Assembly: GCA_963851215.1 (NCBI GenBank)
Contig: CAWKOG010000014.1
Location: 248,001 to 312,000, forward strand
DNA from: DATKFM01 sp963851215
Lineage (GTDB): Bacteria > Pseudomonadota > Alphaproteobacteria > Dongiales > Dongiaceae
DNA length: 64,000 bases
Reading direction: 5' to 3'
How positions within the stretch are numbered: the first letter of the stretch is position 1; the number at the start of each line of letters is the position of its first letter. Positions 8,474 through 18,944 of the stretch are shown here, piece after piece. The translations under genes and the position numbers were made by a program. A model generated the notes under the pieces. That model was not told the origin of the DNA and made no database searches. It saw only the letters and a program-made list of their open reading frames with translations.

Positions 8474-9026
8474 CTACATCAGCCCGAGCTTCAGGTCCGA
8501 CCTCCGCGTAGAGCGGAAAGCTGCGGGAATTGAACAGCTGATAGTGCCACCACTCGTTCTTGTAGAAATCCCAGCCCGCCGCCGACATCAGGCCCAGCAG
8601 GATCGCCCGGTTGCGCTGCGCCGCCGGCGAGACGGTCAGCGCGCCGTGATGGGCGTTGGGCGTCATGTCGTCGAACGGCGTGCCCATCTCCAGCTCGTTG
8701 CCGGCGCCATCCACCAGCGTCAGATCCACGGCGACGCCGCGCGAATGGGGCGAGCCCTTGCGCGGGTCGGCGAAGAATTCGGGATTGGGCGCGTGGTTCC
8801 ACAGCATCCATTGCGCCTCGGTCGGGCGATAGGCATCGAAGATCTTGAGCGTCAGGTCGATCGCCTTGGCCAGCTCGATGGCGCGCGCCAGCTTCGGCTC
8901 GGCGTCGCGGTGCAGATAGCACTTCGCCTGGCGGTAGATCGGCTTGCCCGTGATGTTCTGCGGCGTCGCATAAGCCAGCGACAGGATGACAGCGTGGCTT
9001 TGAGGCGTTATCTCGACGAGATCCAT
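8474..9026 (-). CDS. M15 family D-alanyl-D-alanine dipeptidase (frameshifted)
   Basis: Zinc dipeptidase of the VanX/DdpX type that would hydrolyse D-Ala-D-Ala. Metal-ligand segments are visible: SRGVAVDLTLVD and, near the end, EWWHYQLFNS. The frame runs on without a stop after FPLYAEV. Removing one G (minus strand) near 8497-8502 gives the ending EVDLKLGLM and a stop at 8474-8476, which is natural for the family. This extra base is the clearest of the minus-strand shifts. The start is ATG 9026 (MDLVEITP), with an alternative at 9047. It is divergent from tsaB. No resistance operon surrounds it, so a role in wall recycling or nutrient use is more likely than vancomycin resistance. Confidence 0.85.
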
Positions 9027-9151
9027 TCGCGTCGGTGGCTCCGGCAACTTGTTCTACGCAGGCGCGGCGCGCCCGTTGCGGCGCAGACAGGTATCACGGT
9101 CAGCGGCGGATGCAAGCGAGAAGCGAGCCGGCCAATGCGGTTCGAGGCTAG

Positions 9152-9857
9152 ATGAAAGACGGCGAAACCATTCTGGCCTTCGACAGCTCCGGCGCCTGCT
9201 GCTCGGCGGCGCTGTGGGCCGGCGGCCGCATTGCCGCGCGGCGTCTCGAGCCGATGAGCCGCGGCCAGGCGGAGCGTCTGATGCCGATGATCCTGGCGGC
9301 GATGGCCGAGGCCGGCTGCGGCTTCGGCGATCTCGCGCGGATCGCCGTCACCGTCGGGCCCGGATCCTTCACCGGCATCCGCGTCGCGCTGGCGGCGGCC
9401 CGTGGATTGGCGTTGGCCGGCGGCTTGCCGGTGGCCGGCATCACCACCTTCGATGCGGCGCTCGAATCGCTGCCGCCGGGGGCGACCGCCGGCCGTATGG
9501 TTGCCATCGTCATGAACTCAAAGCGCGGCGATCTCTTCACCCAGTTCTACGACCGCGACCGGCGCCCGGTTTCCGCGTCCGGCGATCCTGGCGCCGGAAT
9601 CCGTCCTGGCGGCAGCGCCGGGGCAGCCGCTGATCGTCGCGGGGGATGGCGTCGCCCTGCTGGCGCCGCACCTGCCGGCGGGCGCCGGGATAACCATGGC
9701 GGCGGTCGCCCACATCGATGCTGCCCATGTGGCGGCGCTGGCGGCGCGGCGGAAACCGTCGGAGCTTCTGCCGCCGGTACCGCTTTATCTGCGGCCCGCC
9801 GACGTCACTGTCGCCGGGCGCAAGCGGCCTTCGCCCCAGACCGCGCCGGGGGCGTGA
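9152..9857 (+). CDS. tsaB: tRNA threonylcarbamoyladenosine biosynthesis protein TsaB (frameshifted)
   Basis: Partner of TsaD in forming t6A37 in ANN-decoding tRNAs. The ASKHA-fold N-terminus is clear: ILAFDSSGACCSAALW, then the loop GPGSFTGIRVALAAARGLA. After FYDRDRRPVSA the sequence must be read one base later (LAPESVLAAAPGQPLIV and on to PADVTVAGRKRPSP). An extra base near 9573-9580 explains this. The repaired length is about 234 residues, as expected. rimI starts 7 bases after the stop, a pairing common in bacteria. Confidence 0.9.
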
Positions 9858-9864
9858 GTCCTAA

Positions 9865-10320
9865 GTGGATGGCGGCGTCGCGATCCGGCCCCTGGGCCCC
9901 TTCGATCTGGAACTCGCGGCGGCGCTCCATGGCGCCGCCTTCGACACGCCATGGACCGTTCAGGCATTCGCCGAGCTCCTGGCAATGCCGGGGTCGGGCG
10001 GGTTCCTGGCGGTGCGGGATGGGCAGCCCGCCGGCCTGATCCTGCTGCAGATGCAGCCGCCCGACGCCGAAGTGCTGACCCTGGGCGTGCTGCCCGCCCT
10101 CCGCCGCCAGGGAATCGCGGCGGCGCTGCTGCGGCCGGGCCCTCGACTGGTGCTGCATGCGGGGGCATCGCGCCTGCTGCTGGAGGTCGCCGCCGACAAC
10201 GGCCCGGCGCTGGCGTTCTATCGCCGCTACGGCTTTCGGCCCTTGAGCCGCCGGCCGGGCTATTACCGACGGGCGCCGGGACCGCCGGTGGATGCCGAAG
10301 TCCTGTGCCTGCCGTTGTAG
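9865..10320 (+). CDS. rimI: ribosomal protein S18-alanine N-acetyltransferase-like GNAT protein
   Basis: A 151-residue GNAT enzyme. RimI acetylates the N-terminal Ala of ribosomal protein S18; the assignment here rests on position right after tsaB and on the family pattern. DTPWTVQAFAELLAMPG is the characteristic N-terminal RimI segment. LGVLPALRRQGIAAALL is the acetyl-CoA-binding loop, and FYRRYGFRPLSRRPGYY is the C-terminal motif. The start is GTG at 9865. The frame is intact. Confidence 0.88.
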   Translation: MDGGVAIRPLGPFDLELAAALHGAAFDTPWTVQAFAELLAMPGSGGFLAVRDGQPAGLILLQMQPPDAEVLTLGVLPALRRQGIAAALLRPGPRLVLHAGASRLLLEVAADNGPALAFYRRYGFRPLSRRPGYYRRAPGPPVDAEVLCLPL

Positions 10321-10456
10321 CAATGGGCCCGGTTGTCGGGTCAGCAGCAATTAGCCCAATGGCCACAATTGCTTGTAAATGACTGTGCGCGGACCGGCTC
10401 TTGCATTATGATATTTGCTCTCAATCTATTGGGCGTGGGTGACGGGGTTCGAAGGC

Positions 10457-10894
10457 ATGCATTCACGCATCGAGCAGATCTGTATCGACCGGGGATTGAA
10501 GATGACCGAGCAGCGCCGGGTGATCGCCCGGGTGCTGTCGGACGCCCATGACCATCCGGATGTCGAGCAGGTCTACCGCCGCGCCGTCGAGATCGATCCC
10601 CATATCAGCATCGCCACGGTCTACCGCACCGTCCGGCTGTTCGAAGAGTCGGAGATCCTGGAGAAGCATGATTTCGGCGACGGCCGCTCGCGCTATGAGG
10701 AAGTGCCGGAGACACATCACGATCATCTAATTGATGTACAGTCCGGCCGGGTCATCGAGTTCCAGGATGAGGAAATCGAGAAATTGCAGCGCCGCGTGGC
10801 GGAGAAATTGGGATACAAGCTGGTCGATCACCGGCTGGAGCTCTATGCCGTTCCCATCAGCGGTGGCAAGAAGCATCGCGCGGAGACCAAGTGA
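10457..10894 (+). CDS. fur: Fur/Mur family metal-responsive regulator
   Basis: A 145-residue winged-helix metalloregulator. The DNA-binding half includes SIATVYRTVRLFEE. The metal-sensing region reads THHDHLIDVQSGRVIEF, which lacks the Cys-x-x-Cys of classical Fur and resembles alphaproteobacterial Fur/Mur proteins that answer to manganese or iron. ATG 10457 gives a standard N-terminus (MHSRIEQICIDRG). The olsB start overlaps its stop (ATGA-type overlap at 10892-10896), so it is co-transcribed with the lipid genes. A second family member, Irr, is encoded at 32.9 kb. Confidence 0.92.
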   Translation: MHSRIEQICIDRGLKMTEQRRVIARVLSDAHDHPDVEQVYRRAVEIDPHISIATVYRTVRLFEESEILEKHDFGDGRSRYEEVPETHHDHLIDVQSGRVIEFQDEEIEKLQRRVAEKLGYKLVDHRLELYAVPISGGKKHRAETK

Positions 10895-11732
10895 TGGCGG
10901 TCGCCCATCAGTTCGAGGACCGTCCGGTGAGTATACGCGTCGGCGATTTCGAGCTGCGCGTGGCGGAGTCGCCGGGCGAGATCGAAGCAGGCGCAGGCGC
11001 TCCGCTATCGCATCTTCTATGAGGAGATGGACGCGCAGCCGACCGCCGAGATGGCGGCAAAGCGGCGGGACTTCGACGGTTTCGACTCGGTCTGCGATCA
11101 CCTGCTGATCATCGATCACAAACATGGCGGCAGCGGCAAGGTCATCGGCACCTATCGCATCCTCAGGCGATCGGTGGCGCAGAAGCATGGGCGCTTCTAT
11201 TCATCGGACGAATTCGACATCGCGTCCGCTTCTGGCCCATCCCGGCGAAATCATGGAGCTGGGACGGTCCTGCATCGAGGCGGAATACCGCTCGCGGGCG
11301 GCGATGCAGCTGATGTGGCGCGGCATCACCGACTATGTGATGCATTATGAAATCGGCTTGATGTTCGGCTGCGCCAGCCTGCCGGGCGTCGAGCCTGAGG
11401 CGCACGCGATGACGCTGTCCTATCTCTTTCATCATCATCTGGCGCCGATCGAGCTGCGCGCCCGCGCCCTGCCCGACCGCATGGTGTCCATGAACCAGTT
11501 GAGTCTGGACGCGATCGACAAGAAGGCGGCGATGGAAAAACTGCCGCCGTTGATCAAGGGCTATCTGCGCCTGGGCGGATTCGTCGGCGACGGCGCGGTG
11601 GTGGATCACCAGTTCCACACGACGGACGTCTGCATCATCGTCAAGACCGACTGGCTCTCCGACAGGTACATGAAGCACTATACCCGCGGCGATCAGTCCC
11701 AGCGCCCGGCGGGGAACGGCCAATCCGTCTGA
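10894..11732 (+). CDS. olsB: L-ornithine N-alpha-acyltransferase (frameshifted)
   Basis: OlsB-type (hemolysin-like GNAT) enzyme that transfers a 3-hydroxyacyl chain from ACP to ornithine, the first step to ornithine lipids. Recognisable segments are RYRIFYEEM, ITDYVMHYEIGLMFGCASLPG and FHHHLAP. Two single-base insertions break the frame: one near 10984-10995 (reading EIEAAQALRYRIF when removed), and one near 11223-11230 (DIASLLAHPGEIMELGR when removed). The repaired length is about 279 residues. The start ATG overlaps the fur stop. A PlsC-type acyltransferase follows, as in olsBA operons. Confidence 0.88.
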
Positions 11733-11743
11733 GCGATCGGGCC

Positions 11744-12597
11744 GTGAGTTTAACGTCGTCGACAGCGACACCGCCCATGCGCAGGACGCGCGACCTGAGC
11801 TTGGGGTCGCCGATGCGCGCGGCCATCAGGCTGGCCATCTATTTCTTCTTCACCTCGATCGCCGTGCCGCTGCAGCTCGTGCTGATGCGGCTTCCCGGCA
11901 CGGCCCAGCAGCGGTTTCCCCTCTGGTATCATCTGCAATGCTGCCGCGCCCTCGGCTTTCAGGTCGAGGTGATCGGCGAGATGAGCGCCGTGCGGCCGAC
12001 GCTTTTCGTCTGCAATCACAGCTCCTATCTCGACATCACCGTGCTCGGCTCGATGATCCGCGGCAGCTTCGTCGCCAAGACGGAGGTGGCGAGCTGGCCG
12101 TTCTTCGGCATGCTGGCGAAGCTGCAGCGCACGATCTTCGTCGACCGGCGCCGCCACTCCACCCATACCCAGCGGGACGATCTGCTGGCGCGCCTGAACG
12201 AGGGCGACAACGTCATCTTGTTTCCGGAAGGCACCAGCAATGACGGCAACCGCGTCCTGCCGTTCCGCAGCGCGCTGTTCAGCGTCGCCGAGCCGCGGCG
12301 GCAAGGCGGCGGCGAAGGTGAAATCGAGGGACCTGATCGTGCAGCCGATCTCTATATGCCTATGTCAGGCTGAACGGATTGCCGGTCGGCCATGGCTTGC
12401 GGCCGCTCTTCGCCTGGTACGGCGATATGGATCTGTTCGGCCATCTGGTGAGGCTGGCCAGCCTGGGGACGCTGACGATCCGGGTCGAATTCCACCCGGC
12501 GGTGCCGTTCTCCCGCTTCGGTTCCCGCAAGGCGCTGAGCGACCATTGCCAGCGGGAGGTGGCCGCGGGCGTCGATCGGGGGATTCGGGGCAAATAG
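11744..12597 (+). CDS. PlsC-type 1-acyl acyltransferase, probable OlsA (frameshifted)
   Basis: About 284 residues. The acyltransferase block I is VCNHSSYLDI, with catalytic His and Asp in NHxxxxD form; block III is LFPEGTSNDG. An N-terminal hydrophobic segment (LAIYFFFTSIAVPLQLVLM) anchors it to the inner membrane. Because it directly follows olsB, it probably esterifies lyso-ornithine lipid, but lysophosphatidate is an equally standard substrate. Two single-base insertions are inferred: near 12292-12300 (AERGGKAAAKVK when fixed) and near 12355-12360 (ISIAYVRLNGLP when fixed). The start is GTG 11744 or ATG 11777. Confidence 0.85.
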
Positions 12598-12757
12598 ATA
12601 AGCTTCTGATATATAATATGAAATCTTGGAGAAAAGTGCGCCGCAGGCGGTTCACAGGGGGCGCGGCTAATGCTAAACTCCGGCCCCAATCATATTCATC
12701 GAACTTGTTCGGAGCGAAACGCGTCGCTCTCATTGCTGAGCGGACGCCCTGACCGAT

Positions 12758-14179
12758 TTGGCCAAGAAACTCTTCATCAAGACCTATGGCTGCCAGATGA
12801 ACGTCTATGACTCCGCCCGCATGGCGGATGTCCTGGCGCCGCTCGGCTATGCGCCGACGGATGACGCGGCCGAGGCCGACATGGTCATCCTCAACACCTG
12901 CCATATCCGCGAAAAGGCGTCCGAGAAGGTGTTCGGCGAGCTGGGCCGCCTGCGCCGGCAGCAGCATCGCCGCCGCGGCGAGGGCCGCGACATGGTGATC
13001 GCCGTCGCCGGCTGCGTCGCCCAGGCGGAGGGTGCGGAGATCCTGGCGCGCGCGCCTTATGTCGACATCGTGCTCGGCCCGCAGACCTATCATCGCCTGC
13101 CGGAGATGGTCGCCCGCGCCGCCCGCGCCCATGGCAGCAAGGACGGCCGCCGCGCCGGCGCCCATCTGCTGGACACCGAGTTTCCCGTCGAATCGAAATT
13201 CGATCACCTGCCGGAATCCCGCGCCGGCCAGGGCCTCACCGCCTTCCTCTCGGTGCAGGAAGGCTGCGACAAATTCTGCACCTTCTGCGTGGTGCCCTAT
13301 ACCCGCGGCGCCGAATTTTCCCGGCCGGTCGCCGACATCGCGGCCGAGGCGCGCCGCCTGGTGGCCAACGGCACGCGGGAAATCACGCTGCTCGGCCAGA
13401 ACGTGAATGCCTATCACGGCGCCGCTCCCGCGCGAAGTTGGCGGCGGCACCGATGAATGGGGCCTCGGCCGCTTGATCCGCCACCTGGCCGAGATCGATG
13501 GCCTGGACCGCATCCGCTACACCACCTCCCATCCCCGCGACATGGCCGACGATCTGATCGATGCCCATGGCGATGTGCCGTCGCTGATGCCTTACCTGCA
13601 TCTGCCGGTGCAGTCGGGCTCGGACAGGATTCTCGCGGCGATGAACAGCCATCACGACTCCGCATCCTATCTGCGCGTCGTCGAGCGGCTGCGCGCGCGC
13701 CGCGCCGATCTGGCGCTGTCATCGGATTTCATCGTCGGCTTTCCCGGCGAGAGCGAGGACGATTTCGCGGCGACTCTGCGGCTGGTGGAAGAGGTGGGCT
13801 ATGCCCAGGCCTATTCCTTCAAATACAGCGCCCGGCCCGGCACGCCGGCGGCGATCATGGCGCAGCAGGTGCCCGAAGACGTGAAGGCCGAACGGCTGGA
13901 GCGGCTGCAAGCGCTGCTGCGCCGCCAGCAGGAAGCCTTCAATGCCGCGATGGTCGGCCGCACTTTGCCCGTGCTGTTCGAGCGCGAAGGCCGCCATGAG
14001 GGCCAGCTCGTGGGCCGCAGCCCGTATCTGCAGGCGGTGCATGCCACGGCCCCCGGCCTGCATCGGCGAGATCGCCGAGGTGGTCATCGAAGCCTTGCAC
14101 CCGAACAGCCTTGCCGGCCGGTCTGGCCGGCAGCGTGGTCCCATCGGCAGCCGGCGCCGCGCGAAGCGGCGATGTCAGC

Positions 14180-14183
<4 letters not shown>
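12758..14183 (+). CDS. miaB: tRNA-2-methylthio-N6-isopentenyladenosine synthase (frameshifted)
   Basis: Radical-SAM methylthiotransferase acting on A37 of tRNA. The N-terminal UPF0004 cysteines are in YGCQMN, NTCHIREKA and AGCVAQ. The radical-SAM cluster motif is CDKFCTFCVVPYTRG, and a TRAM domain ends the protein. The frame moves by one base at 13427-13432 (extra C; AAPREVGGGTDEWG when fixed), at 14049-14055 (C run; ATAPACIGEIAEV when fixed) and near 14121 (extra G). A further shift before 14170 is needed to reach the stop at 14181-14183. The start is unclear: TTG 12758 is the best in frame. An AT-rich patch upstream carries TATAAT at 12612-12617. The phoH start overlaps its stop. Confidence 0.92.
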
Positions 14184-15208
<1,025 letters not shown>

Positions 15209-15224
15209 GACGGAAAAAAGCGCG

Positions 15225-15758
15225 ATGGCCGACCATGTGGAAATCGCCGTGCGGATCGCCGACCGCGGATGGCGGCAGGCCGTTGCTGGCATTGCTGTTC
15301 GCGCCCGGCGCGCCGCTTTTGCGGCGCTGGAAAAGGGCGCGACGCCGGCGCAGCGGCGGCGCCTCCGGAAATCGACGGGCGAACTGGCGCTGACCTTCGG
15401 CGACGACGCGACCTTGCGGACATTGAACAGCCGCTATCGCGGCAAGGACAGGCCGACTAACGTGCTCTCCTTTGGTTCGCCTGAAGATTGGAACGGCGCG
15501 GCGCCCGATCAGCCCTGCCCCTTGGGCGATGTAATCCTGGCGCGCGAGACCGTGCTGCGGGAAGCATGCCAGCAGGGCAAGACTGCGGCGGATCACGCGA
15601 CCCATCTGGTGGTTCACGGCGTGCTGCATCTGCTGGGCCACGATCATACGCGCAGCGCCGGTGCCCGGAAGATGGAGGCGATCGAAACCGATATCCTCGC
15701 GCGCCTGGGCATCGCCGATCCCTATCGCATGCCGGCCCGCCGCCGGGCCAAGGGCTGA
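15225..15758 (+). CDS. ybeY: endoribonuclease YbeY (16S rRNA maturation)
   Basis: A 177-residue zinc-dependent endoribonuclease needed for 16S rRNA 3' end maturation and ribosome quality control. The zinc motif is HGVLHLLGHDH (HxxxHxxGHxH type). The upstream signature RGKDRPTNVLSF is also present. I chose ATG 15225, with GGA-rich sequence just before it; ATG 15192, inside the end of phoH, is also possible. The frame looks intact, though the stretch after GWRQAVAG is slightly unusual. It sits between phoH and corC as in most alphaproteobacteria. Confidence 0.93.
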   Translation: MADHVEIAVRIADRGWRQAVAGIAVRARRAAFAALEKGATPAQRRRLRKSTGELALTFGDDATLRTLNSRYRGKDRPTNVLSFGSPEDWNGAAPDQPCPLGDVILARETVLREACQQGKTAADHATHLVVHGVLHLLGHDHTRSAGARKMEAIETDILARLGIADPYRMPARRRAKG

Positions 15759-15767
15759 GGCCGCGCC

Positions 15768-16682
15768 ATGAGCGACGCTTCCTCTTCCCGGCAACAGCGC
15801 AGCGACAGCGCCTCGATGTTCAAGGGCCTCAGGAGCTGGCTGCGCGCGCTGCGCCGCGGCCGCAACGGCGAGCCGAGCTTGCGGGAATCCATCGAAGAGA
15901 TCATCGAGGAATCGGAAACCGAAGTCGATGAGCCGATCAGCGAGGATGAGAGCATCCTCCTGCGCAACATCCTGCAGCTGCGCGACCTCACCGCCTATGA
16001 CGTGATGGTGCCGCGCGGCGATATCGTCGCGGTCTCGGCCGATGTGCCGCTGAACGAGCTGGTCAAGGTGATGGGCACCAAGGGCCATTCCCGCCTGCCG
16101 GTCTATCGCGAGACGCTCGATGATGTCATCGGCATGGTGCACATCAAGGATGTGCTGCACTGCCTGACCGGCGAGCGGCCCTACGATCTGCAATCCCTAG
16201 TGCGCCAGGTGCTGTTCGTGGCGCCCACCATGCCCGCCTTGGCCCTGCTGCTGCAGATGCGCGAGAGCCGCATCCATATGGCGCTGGTGGTCGACGAGTT
16301 CGGCGGCATCGACGGCGTCATCACCATCGAGGACGTGGTGGAGGAGATCGTCGGCGAGATCGAGGACGAACATGACACCGAGGTCGGCCCCGCCATGCAT
16401 CAGCGGCCCGACGGCAGCCTGATCGCCGATGCCCGGGTCACCATCGAGGATTTCGAGCACGAGGTCGGCCCTGTGCTGTCGGATGACGAGCGGGAGCAGG
16501 ATATCGATACCCTGGGCGGCCTGGTGTTCTCGCTCTCCGGCCGCGTGCCGACCCGCGGCCAGACCATCGCCCATCCCTCCGGCATGACCTTCGAAGTGCT
16601 GGATGCCGATCCCAGGCGCATCAAGCGGCTGCGCATCCGCAATCTGCCGCCGCCGCCGGTCCATGACGAAAATCAGGACTGA
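15768..16682 (+). CDS. corC: hemolysin/CorC family CBS-domain protein
   Basis: A 304-residue cytosolic protein with a CBS domain pair (DVMVPRGDIVAVSADVPL and VVDEFGGIDGVITIEDVVEE) and a C-terminal CorC_HlyC transporter-associated domain. The family modulates magnesium/cobalt handling or leads apolipoprotein processing indirectly; the exact role is unproven. The frame is intact. It starts 10 bases after ybeY, and its end overlaps the lnt start by 20 bases, a common operon arrangement. Confidence 0.92.
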   Translation: MSDASSSRQQRSDSASMFKGLRSWLRALRRGRNGEPSLRESIEEIIEESETEVDEPISEDESILLRNILQLRDLTAYDVMVPRGDIVAVSADVPLNELVKVMGTKGHSRLPVYRETLDDVIGMVHIKDVLHCLTGERPYDLQSLVRQVLFVAPTMPALALLLQMRESRIHMALVVDEFGGIDGVITIEDVVEEIVGEIEDEHDTEVGPAMHQRPDGSLIADARVTIEDFEHEVGPVLSDDEREQDIDTLGGLVFSLSGRVPTRGQTIAHPSGMTFEVLDADPRRIKRLRIRNLPPPPVHDENQD

Positions 16683-18306
16683 ACCGGCCGCCAGCAAAAG
16701 CCCGCAATTGAGAACCGGTGGCCAGGGTCGCCGGCGGCGGCTTGTCGCCTGGCTGGATTCGCTGATCAGGCTGGCGCCGGTGGGGCCTGCTGATGGGGCT
16801 GGGCCTGCTGGCCATGCTGGCGATGCCGCCGCTGCATCTCTGGCCGCTGCTCTTTGTCGTCCTGCCCGGCCTGATCCTGCTGATCGACCGCACGCGCGGC
16901 GTGAATCGGCGCCTTCTGGACTGGCTGGTGGTTCGGGCTCGGCCATTTCATTCCCGGCTTCTATTGGATCGCCAACTCCATGCTGACCGACCCCTGGCGG
17001 TTCGGCTGGATGATCCCGTTTGCCGTGGGCGGGCTCGCCGCGTTCATGGCGGTCTATGTCGGACTGGCCGCCGGCCTGGCGCGCTTGCTGTGGACGCCGG
17101 GGCCGGCGCGGGTTCTGGCGCTCGCCGGCGCCTGGATCGTCGGCGAATGGCTGCGGAGCTGGGTGCTGTCGGGGTTCCCCTGGAATTTGCTGGGCTATAG
17201 CTGGGCATTTTCCGATCAGATGATGCAGATCGTCGCCTGGACCGGGGCCTGGGGTTTGAGTTCTGGTCACCGTCATCGGCTGCGGCCTGCCGGCATTGCT
17301 GTTGCGCTGGTCGCCATCGGCCGAGGGTCCGCCGGCGGCGGCGGGCAAGGCCGCCTGGTCCGCCATTGCCGGCCTGGCCCTCCTGGCCCTCGTCTGGTCG
17401 ATCGGCGCGGTAAGGCTATCCGGTGCAACCGACGAGTTCGTGCCCGGCATCACCCTGCGGCTGGTGCAGCCATCGATCCCGCCTGACATGAAGAACAGCG
17501 CCGACCGGCGCGTGGAGAACCTCAACCGCTTGTTGAGCTTGAGTCTTCAGAGCCCGGGCCGCGACCGCGTCACCCATGTCATCTGGCCGGAATCGGCCGT
17601 GCCCTACCTGCTCGAGCGCAATGCCGATGTGCGCCAGGCCGTGGCGCGGGTCGTTCCTCCTGAAGGCCTGCTGATCACCGGGGCGGTGCGGGCGGCGCCG
17701 GATAGCGGCGATTTCCAGCAGATCTGGAACAGCGCGCTGGCGATCGACGGCAATGCCGCTGTTGTCGCCAGCTTCGATAAATTTCACCTCGTCCCCTATG
17801 GCGAGTACGTGCCGCTGCGGGAACTCTTCCCGTTCATCTCCAAGATCACACCGGGTTCGATGGATTTCACCGCCGGTCCGGGCCCCCGCACGCTGCATTT
17901 GCCGGGCCTGCCGCCGGTCGGGCCGCTGATCTGCTATGAGCTGATCTTTCCCGGCGAAGTCGCTGATCGAAGCGATCATCCGCAGTGGCTGCTCAGCTTG
18001 ACAAATGACGCTTGGTTCGGACGCAGTACCGGCCCATATCAACACTTTGCCAGCGCCCGTTTCCGCGCAGTGGAAGAAGGCGTGCCGATGGTCCGTGCCG
18101 CCAACGCCGGAATCTCCGGGGTCATCGACGCCTACGGCCGCGTCCAGGTGCGTCTTGAACTCGACGCCATCGGCGTGATCGATCATGGCTTGCCGGCCGC
18201 AACGCCGGCGCAGACGGTTTTCGCACAGTTTGGCAACTGGATGCTCGTGTTGTTGCTGGCTGCCTGTGGCGTTTTTACCGCTGTCGCACATCGGCTACTG
18301 GCATGA
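16663..18306 (+). CDS. lnt: apolipoprotein N-acyltransferase (frameshifted)
   Basis: Inner-membrane enzyme that adds the third acyl chain to lipoproteins. Several transmembrane segments precede a nitrilase-like periplasmic domain. That domain has WPESAVPYLL (catalytic Glu), DKFHLVPYGEYVPLR (catalytic Lys region) and ICYELIFPGEV (catalytic Cys). Three single-base insertions are inferred in the membrane half: near 16778-16786 (LARWGLLMGLG when fixed), near 16926-16934 (DWLWFGLGHFIPGFYW) and near 17256-17262 (GLVLVTVIGCGLP). The catalytic domain from about 17290 onward is in one clean frame. The repaired length is about 546 residues. Confidence 0.93.
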
Positions 18307-18332
18307 CTGTATGATTGTGTGCAAACTGACCG

Positions 18333-18361
18333 TTGACCTGTTGTAGTGTGATCACTATTAA
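18333..18361 (+). promoter_or_regulatory. promoter of the XRE regulator gene
   Basis: TTGACC at 18333-18338 and TATTAA at 18356-18361 are separated by 17 bases, a close match to a housekeeping sigma-70 promoter. The XRE gene starts 40 bases downstream. It lies in the gap after lnt. Confidence 0.6.
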
Positions 18362-18401
18362 ACCGCGGGTTTGAAAAATAGCGGGAGGGAACAGGACCGT
18401 T

Positions 18402-18863
18402 ATGGCCAGGGGACGGAAATCATCGGGTCGAGGCTCGAAAGACGGACAACCAAACCCGATCGATATGCATGTCGGTGCGCGGTTGCGGCAGCGGCGCACG
18501 CTCCTGGGAATGAGCCAGGAACGTTTGGCCGATGCTCTGGGAATCACTTTCCAGCAGGTGCAGAAGTATGAACGGGGCGCGAATCGCGTCGGTTCAAGCC
18601 GCCTGTTCGATGTCGCGCGCGTCCTGGACGTGCCGATTTCGTATTTCTTCGACGAAATGTCGGCCGGCGTCGCCGCGAAGACGCCCAGCCGCCTCCGCGG
18701 CTTGGGCGATACCCGCGCCGAGCCGTTCGAACTCGATCCCATGGCCAAGCGGGAAACCCTGGAACTGGTGCGCGCCTACTACAAAATCACCGATCCTCTC
18801 GTCCGCAAGCGGGTTTTCGAGTTGACGAAATCCCTCGGAAAGTCGAAATCCGGTTCGAAATAG
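18402..18863 (+). CDS. XRE-family helix-turn-helix regulator
   Basis: A 153-residue regulator. The HTH_3 domain covers residues about 23-80: RLRQRRTLLGMSQERLADAL, then ITFQQVQKYERGANRVGSS. The C-terminal part is basic and low in complexity (LTKSLGKSKSGSK). A GGAGG Shine-Dalgarno precedes ATG 18402. Proteins of this length and pattern are found immediately upstream of metK in alphaproteobacteria. The target genes are not known to me; metK 81 bases downstream is an obvious candidate. Confidence 0.9.
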   Translation: MARGRKSSGRGSKDGQPNPIDMHVGARLRQRRTLLGMSQERLADALGITFQQVQKYERGANRVGSSRLFDVARVLDVPISYFFDEMSAGVAAKTPSRLRGLGDTRAEPFELDPMAKRETLELVRAYYKITDPLVRKRVFELTKSLGKSKSGSK

Positions 18864-18944
18864 CCTTGGCGCGGTAGGCGGCCGGTCGGCCCTCTTTGCC
18901 GTGACGACGGCTATATGTCCGTTTTTCACCGAATGAGGTAGGGC

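Noticed and set aside
8474..9026. Vancomycin-resistance locus
   Set aside because: The VanX-like dipeptidase stands alone, without vanA/vanH-type ligase or dehydrogenase genes; such dipeptidases are common in Gram-negative wall recycling.
10441..10460. tRNA T-loop-like GGTTCGA before fur
   Set aside because: No acceptor stem, anticodon arm or other tRNA part surrounds it.
18864..18944. SAM riboswitch before metK
   Set aside because: The gap is only 81 bases and shows neither the SAM-I nor the SAM-II conserved core by eye.
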